In this document: one piece after another, positions 34,350 through 37,280 of the stretch
Numbering within the stretch: the stretch's first letter is position 1
How the letters are laid out: the number at the start of each line of letters is the position of its first letter
Source: Oxalobacteraceae bacterium
Lineage (GTDB): Bacteria > Pseudomonadota > Gammaproteobacteria > Burkholderiales > Burkholderiaceae_D
DNA length: 37,280 nt
Assembly (NCBI GenBank): GCA_027490255.1
Contig: JAIXYM010000011.1
Span: forward strand, 1 to 37,280
Reading direction: 5' to 3'
Program-made: the position numbers and the translations under genes
Notes under the pieces: model-generated
Told to the model about the DNA's origin: nothing
The model's database searches: none
Seen by the model: only the letters and a program-made list of their open reading frames with translations

Positions 34350-34603
34350 AGTTATTTTCGGTTGCGTTGCAGCATGGCAGCCGGGTGCGTCTGTTACGGC
34401 CTGTCTCTGGGTCGCATCATAGCAGTAGGCTTCGCCGGGCTGACTGGCGGGTACCGGGGCAAACGGGCTGCAACACGCTGTTCATGAAAATCATGAGCCC
34501 AATTTACGCGTTTCGCAGATGCATCCCGACGGTGCTCAGGTCATGATCAGTTCCGCTGAATGGGTTTTCCATTCAGTAAATTCAAACCTATTAGGAGATA
34601 ATC
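34350..34603 (+). promoter_or_regulatory. Divergent control region, kinase / pqqA
   Basis: 254 bp between the two starts. It contains TCATGA at 34482-34487, 34491-34496 and 34541-34546, two of them 9 bp apart, and a perfect hairpin CTGAATGG/CCATTCAG at 34556-34576 that would lie in the pqqA leader. AGGAGA at 34593-34598 is the pqqA ribosome-binding site. No consensus sigma-70 boxes are obvious, consistent with an activated promoter (inference). Confidence 0.5.
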
Positions 34604-34678
34604 ATGGCATGGACTACACCTGCAGCGACTGATCTGCGTTTCGGCTTCGAAATCACGATGTACATCGCTAACCGTTAA
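34604..34678 (+). CDS. pqqA: PQQ precursor peptide PqqA
   Basis: A 24-residue peptide, MAWTTPAATDLRFGFEITMY followed by IANR. It has the PqqA pattern: start M-W-.P, conserved DLR.G.E, and Glu16 and Tyr20 in E-x-x-x-Y, the two residues PqqE crosslinks to become the PQQ skeleton. The length matches known PqqA (23-24). A good AGGAGA site precedes the ATG. It is too short for most gene finders. No pqqB, C, D or E is within the window, and a strong terminator follows, so it appears separately transcribed. The other genes must be elsewhere for PQQ to be made. Confidence 0.95.
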   Translation: MAWTTPAATDLRFGFEITMYIANR

Positions 34679-34939
34679 TTCGGTTATCTGGCAGCCTGGT
34701 CTTTTGACTGGCTGCCAAAGTATGAGAATTCTAAAGACGGCCCCCGGGCCGTTTTTTTTCGCATACGAAAGTGCCATTTTGATAATTTCCATAGATAACA
34801 GCACCCCGAGCCAAAAAACCTGTAAAAAGTTTCGAATAATCAAAGAATTTAATGATTTTCATGATGGGAAGCTGAGGAGGACTGAGATAACCTCGCTAAC
34901 TTTTTAATTCGCCCCACTTTGGGGCAATACCGTACCTTC
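34679..34939 (+). promoter_or_regulatory. pqqA-pqqU intergenic region
   Basis: Besides the terminator this holds a fourth TCATGA at 34859-34864 and a hairpin GCCCC-ACTTT-GGGGC at 34911-34925, ending 14 bases before the receptor ATG. No good Shine-Dalgarno sequence precedes that ATG. The hairpin may influence translation. Read-through or an own promoter would be needed for receptor expression. Confidence 0.45.
34737..34759 (+). terminator. Rho-independent terminator after pqqA
   Basis: A perfect stem ACGGCCC/GGGCCGT with a two-base loop runs straight into eight T residues. An extra hairpin, TGGCAGCC/GGCTGCCA, lies before it at about 34689-34716. Both lie between pqqA and pqqU, so most pqqA transcripts should end here. 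Confidence 0.9.
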
Positions 34940-37102
34940 ATGCAAACAACTAAAACAACCCTCGCCGTGATGATCGGCGCCTGCTTTGCCTCCCAGACTT
35001 CTCTCGCTCAAGAAGAAACTAAAACCTTGTCGCCCGTGGTGGTGACAGCAACACGTGTAGAACAGGATAGTTTCGATGTTCCAGTCTCAATTGACCGAAT
35101 TGAGAAAAGCACTATCCAGGATGGCCAACTCCGCATGACTCTCTCCGAGAGCCTGTCGCGCGTCCCGGGCATCACCGCCCAGAACCGCAATCAAATGGCT
35201 CAGGATCCGCAGATTTCTTCTCGTGGTTTCGGAGCGCGCTCCGCTTTTGGTGTGCGCGGCATTCGTTTGTATGTGGATGGCATTCCGCTCTCCATGCCAG
35301 ACGGTATTGGTAACCCCGGAAGTATTGATCTGAGCTCGATTGGTGCCATTGAAGTTCTGCGCGGACCATTCTCCGCAATGTATGGCAGCTCCTCGGGTGG
35401 CGTAATTCAGCTATTTACCGACAAACCGCCAGCGACACCTGAAGTCAGCGGCGATGTTTTATTCGGGTCCTTTAACACCCGTAGAGAGTCGGTTCAGGCA
35501 GCCGGCATCAGGAACGGCGTCGAATATCTGGTGAATTTTTCCGATTACTCTTCCGACGGATTCCGCGCGCAGAGCAGAAACGATAAGCAGCAAGCGACTG
35601 CCAGATTTGGCGTGCAGATTTCTGAAGATACAAAGCTGACGACACTGATTAACTGGTTTGATCAGTTCGCGCAGGACCCGGGTGGGTTGATTGGTACTCG
35701 ATCGGCCGGAACCACTGCTGCCACTGCAGTAAATCCTGGCGCCCTACCCGGAGCCGCAGTCTACAATCCATCGGGTGTCAGCCAAGGTGCAATTGGAGCC
35801 AATACGCGAGTCATCAGGAGCAATACTCAGGTTGGATTTAATCTGGAACACAAATACGACAGCAACAATACATTCAATTTCATCGCCTATGCGGGACAAA
35901 GAGATAACCTCCAATATTTGGCAATTCCAAACCCACCTGACTATACGCCCGGCCGAGCCAGCAGCATTAGCCGAACCTTTTACGGTACAGAGTTAAGAGG
36001 CACCAACAAAGGCAATTTATATGACAAGCCTTACACGCTCACTTATGGCATCAATCTTGGCTTCATGAGCGATGACCGTCTCGATCAGGCAGCCACGTCA
36101 GGTGTTATTACCGCTGGCGCAGCACCCAATCGTGACGAAAACCAAAAAGCAAATAACTTTGACCAATTTGTTCAGGGAATGTGGTCTGTGGCAGAACGCT
36201 GGGACATACATGCTGGCATACGCCGTACGCGTTTAAATCTGAACATCAAACCAAACATAAGCGGCGGTACGAGCCCGACAGCGGCCGATCTATCTTATGA
36301 AAAAACGGTTCCCGTTATCGGTACGGTTTTTAAAGCCAGCCCTGTGCTGAATTTTTACGCCAATATCGGTCGTGGCTTTGAAACGCCGACACTTATTGAG
36401 ATTACTTACGCTAATCCCGGCACGCCATCGGCTGGCCCCAACCCTAACTTGAAACCGAGCACGAGTACAAATATAGAAATTGGTACCAAGTGGCTGGTAT
36501 CGGATACCTCTCGTGTAAATGCATCAATTTTTGACATCTCCACTAATAATGAAATCGTCATCGACCAGCTAAGCGGCACAACTGCAAGCTATAAAAATGC
36601 AGGAAAAACCAAGCGTCGTGGTTTTGAGCTATCGGCAGAAGCGATGCTCAGAAACGACCTGTCCGCTTACGTGGCATACACTTATCTTGATGCAAGCTTT
36701 CAATCCCAATTTCAAACCGGAAGTGGCACAGGTTACAACACAGGCACAGTAACACCAGGACTTGCTATCCCAGGCACCTACAGAACACAGTTTTATGGTG
36801 AACTTCTCTGGAAATACCAGCCATGGGCACTGCAAACTGCCATTGAAGGTCGCTATAACAGCCGCGTTTATGTGAATGACCTGAATAAGGAAAGTGCACC
36901 TTCGCACGCAGTTTTCAGCCTGCGCGGTAGTCTGCAGCAGCAAGCCGGCAAATGGAAAATCACCGAGTACGCAAGAGTCGACAACTTGTTTGATGAGACA
37001 TACATTGGTTCGGTCCGTGTCGGTGATTCAAACACTCGCTTCTACGAACCCGCCCCCGGCCGCAACTGGATCGTCGGCGTGAAAGCCAACTACGCCTTCT
37101 AA
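34940..37102 (+). CDS. pqqU: TonB-dependent receptor, PqqU (YncD)-like
   Basis: A 720-residue outer-membrane receptor. The start at 34940 gives a signal peptide (MQTTKTTLAVMIGACFASQTSLAQ); a TTG at 34919 is in frame but less likely. A TonB-box-like region (LSPVVVTATR) precedes the plug, with LSESLSRVPGITAQNRNQMAQ, ISSRGFGARSAFGVRGIRLYVDGIP and IDLSSIGAIEVLRGPFSAMYG, very close to E. coli PqqU/YncD. Barrel phrases such as GRGFETPT, LKPSTSTNIEIG and the end YVGSV-like YIGSVRVGDSNTRFYEPAPGRN also match. PqqU imports pyrroloquinoline quinone. Lying next to pqqA strengthens the call. Import of another quinone or metal chelate is the alternative. Confidence 0.88.
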   Translation: MQTTKTTLAVMIGACFASQTSLAQEETKTLSPVVVTATRVEQDSFDVPVSIDRIEKSTIQDGQLRMTLSESLSRVPGITAQNRNQMAQDPQISSRGFGARSAFGVRGIRLYVDGIPLSMPDGIGNPGSIDLSSIGAIEVLRGPFSAMYGSSSGGVIQLFTDKPPATPEVSGDVLFGSFNTRRESVQAAGIRNGVEYLVNFSDYSSDGFRAQSRNDKQQATARFGVQISEDTKLTTLINWFDQFAQDPGGLIGTRSAGTTAATAVNPGALPGAAVYNPSGVSQGAIGANTRVIRSNTQVGFNLEHKYDSNNTFNFIAYAGQRDNLQYLAIPNPPDYTPGRASSISRTFYGTELRGTNKGNLYDKPYTLTYGINLGFMSDDRLDQAATSGVITAGAAPNRDENQKANNFDQFVQGMWSVAERWDIHAGIRRTRLNLNIKPNISGGTSPTAADLSYEKTVPVIGTVFKASPVLNFYANIGRGFETPTLIEITYANPGTPSAGPNPNLKPSTSTNIEIGTKWLVSDTSRVNASIFDISTNNEIVIDQLSGTTASYKNAGKTKRRGFELSAEAMLRNDLSAYVAYTYLDASFQSQFQTGSGTGYNTGTVTPGLAIPGTYRTQFYGELLWKYQPWALQTAIEGRYNSRVYVNDLNKESAPSHAVFSLRGSLQQQAGKWKITEYARVDNLFDETYIGSVRVGDSNTRFYEPAPGRNWIVGVKANYAF

Positions 37103-37117
37103 TCCACGCAAGCCCTC

Positions 37118-37147
37118 AAAGCCCGCATTACACTGCGGGCTTTTTTT
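37118..37147 (+). terminator. Rho-independent terminator after pqqU
   Basis: A stem AAGCCCGCA/TGCGGGCTT with a 6-base loop followed by seven T residues, beginning 16 bp after the receptor stop. Confidence 0.92.
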
Positions 37148-37209
37148 ACGCCGGGCGACGGCCGATTGATCCACTATACTGAAGTCAATCAGATTACCTG
37201 ACCGCGACC

Positions 37210-37280
37210 ATGGACACTGCAATCGCCCGCGCCATTGCCAACCACTTCGACCTCTTGCAATTGCCACCTGGCTTTCATGA
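37210..37280 (+). CDS. Start of an unidentified gene (cut by window end)
   Basis: An ATG at 37210 opens a frame to the end: MDTAIARAIANHFDLLQLPP then GFH. The phrase HFDLLQLPPGF could begin a cytochrome P450 or an HscB-like co-chaperone; 23 residues are not enough to decide. A TATACT at 37175-37180 may be its -10 box. Confidence 0.4.
   Translation, partial: MDTAIARAIANHFDLLQLPPGFH

Noticed and set aside
34689..34716. TGGCAGCC/GGCTGCCA hairpin as the pqqA terminator
   Set aside because: It has no T-run; the hairpin at 34737-34759 with eight T residues is the better terminator.

Overview
This looks like a chromosomal piece of a betaproteobacterium, probably Burkholderiales and perhaps near Oxalobacteraceae. 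That is inference from gene style: divergent lptFG/pepA, a FixJ-type regulator, a LivKHMGF operon with an acyl-CoA ligase, pqqA, and moderately GC-rich coding with AT-rich accessory patches. No rRNA, tRNA or CRISPR array was seen.

Layout. Positions 1-4200 are housekeeping: lptG (cut by the window edge) and lptF on the minus strand, divergent from pepA, followed by an exodeoxyribonuclease III gene. Positions 4200-10800 hold a secreted M23 peptidase, an APC-type amino-acid permease behind a hairpin-rich AT leader, an unrecognised exported protein, an orphan FixJ-like response regulator, a small XRE-like protein and a RodZ-like membrane-anchored HTH protein. Positions 11140-17375 form one tight operon: a branched-chain-type ABC transporter (binding protein, two permeases, two ATPases) ending in an AMP-dependent acyl-CoA ligase. 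A 34-bp inverted repeat follows.

Positions 17686-32015 are a mosaic of accessory and ordinary genes. The accessory genes resemble type III secretion cargo: (a) an alpha/beta hydrolase with a disordered N-terminus and AT-rich body; (b) an unrecognised AT-rich 483-residue protein whose 3' end runs into an IS30-family element; (c) a two-gene cassette of a double-length CesT-like chaperone and an ExoU-like patatin phospholipase. Between them lie an enolase paralogue lacking a conserved active-site histidine, translationally coupled to a small-molecule kinase, plus a J-domain membrane protein, a YbjJ-like MFS carrier, an FMN-dependent alpha-hydroxyacid dehydrogenase and small proteins. No secretion apparatus genes are in the window.

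Positions 32293-37147 look like a PQQ locus. A NarX/UhpB-type histidine kinase and LuxR-type regulator are divergent from a 24-codon pqqA gene, which has its own terminator. It is followed by a TonB-dependent receptor closely resembling the PQQ receptor PqqU (YncD). The pqqBCDE genes and any quinoprotein dehydrogenase are absent here. Four copies of the palindrome TCATGA sit in the two intergenic stretches flanking pqqA. A decayed copy of the 3' end of the regulator gene lies at 28471-28900, so the chaperone/phospholipase cassette sits between a degenerate and an intact copy of the same sequence in direct orientation.

The strongest candidates for something new are the pqqA-pqqU-sensor unit, the effector cassette between decayed direct repeats, and the kinase/enolase-paralogue pair.
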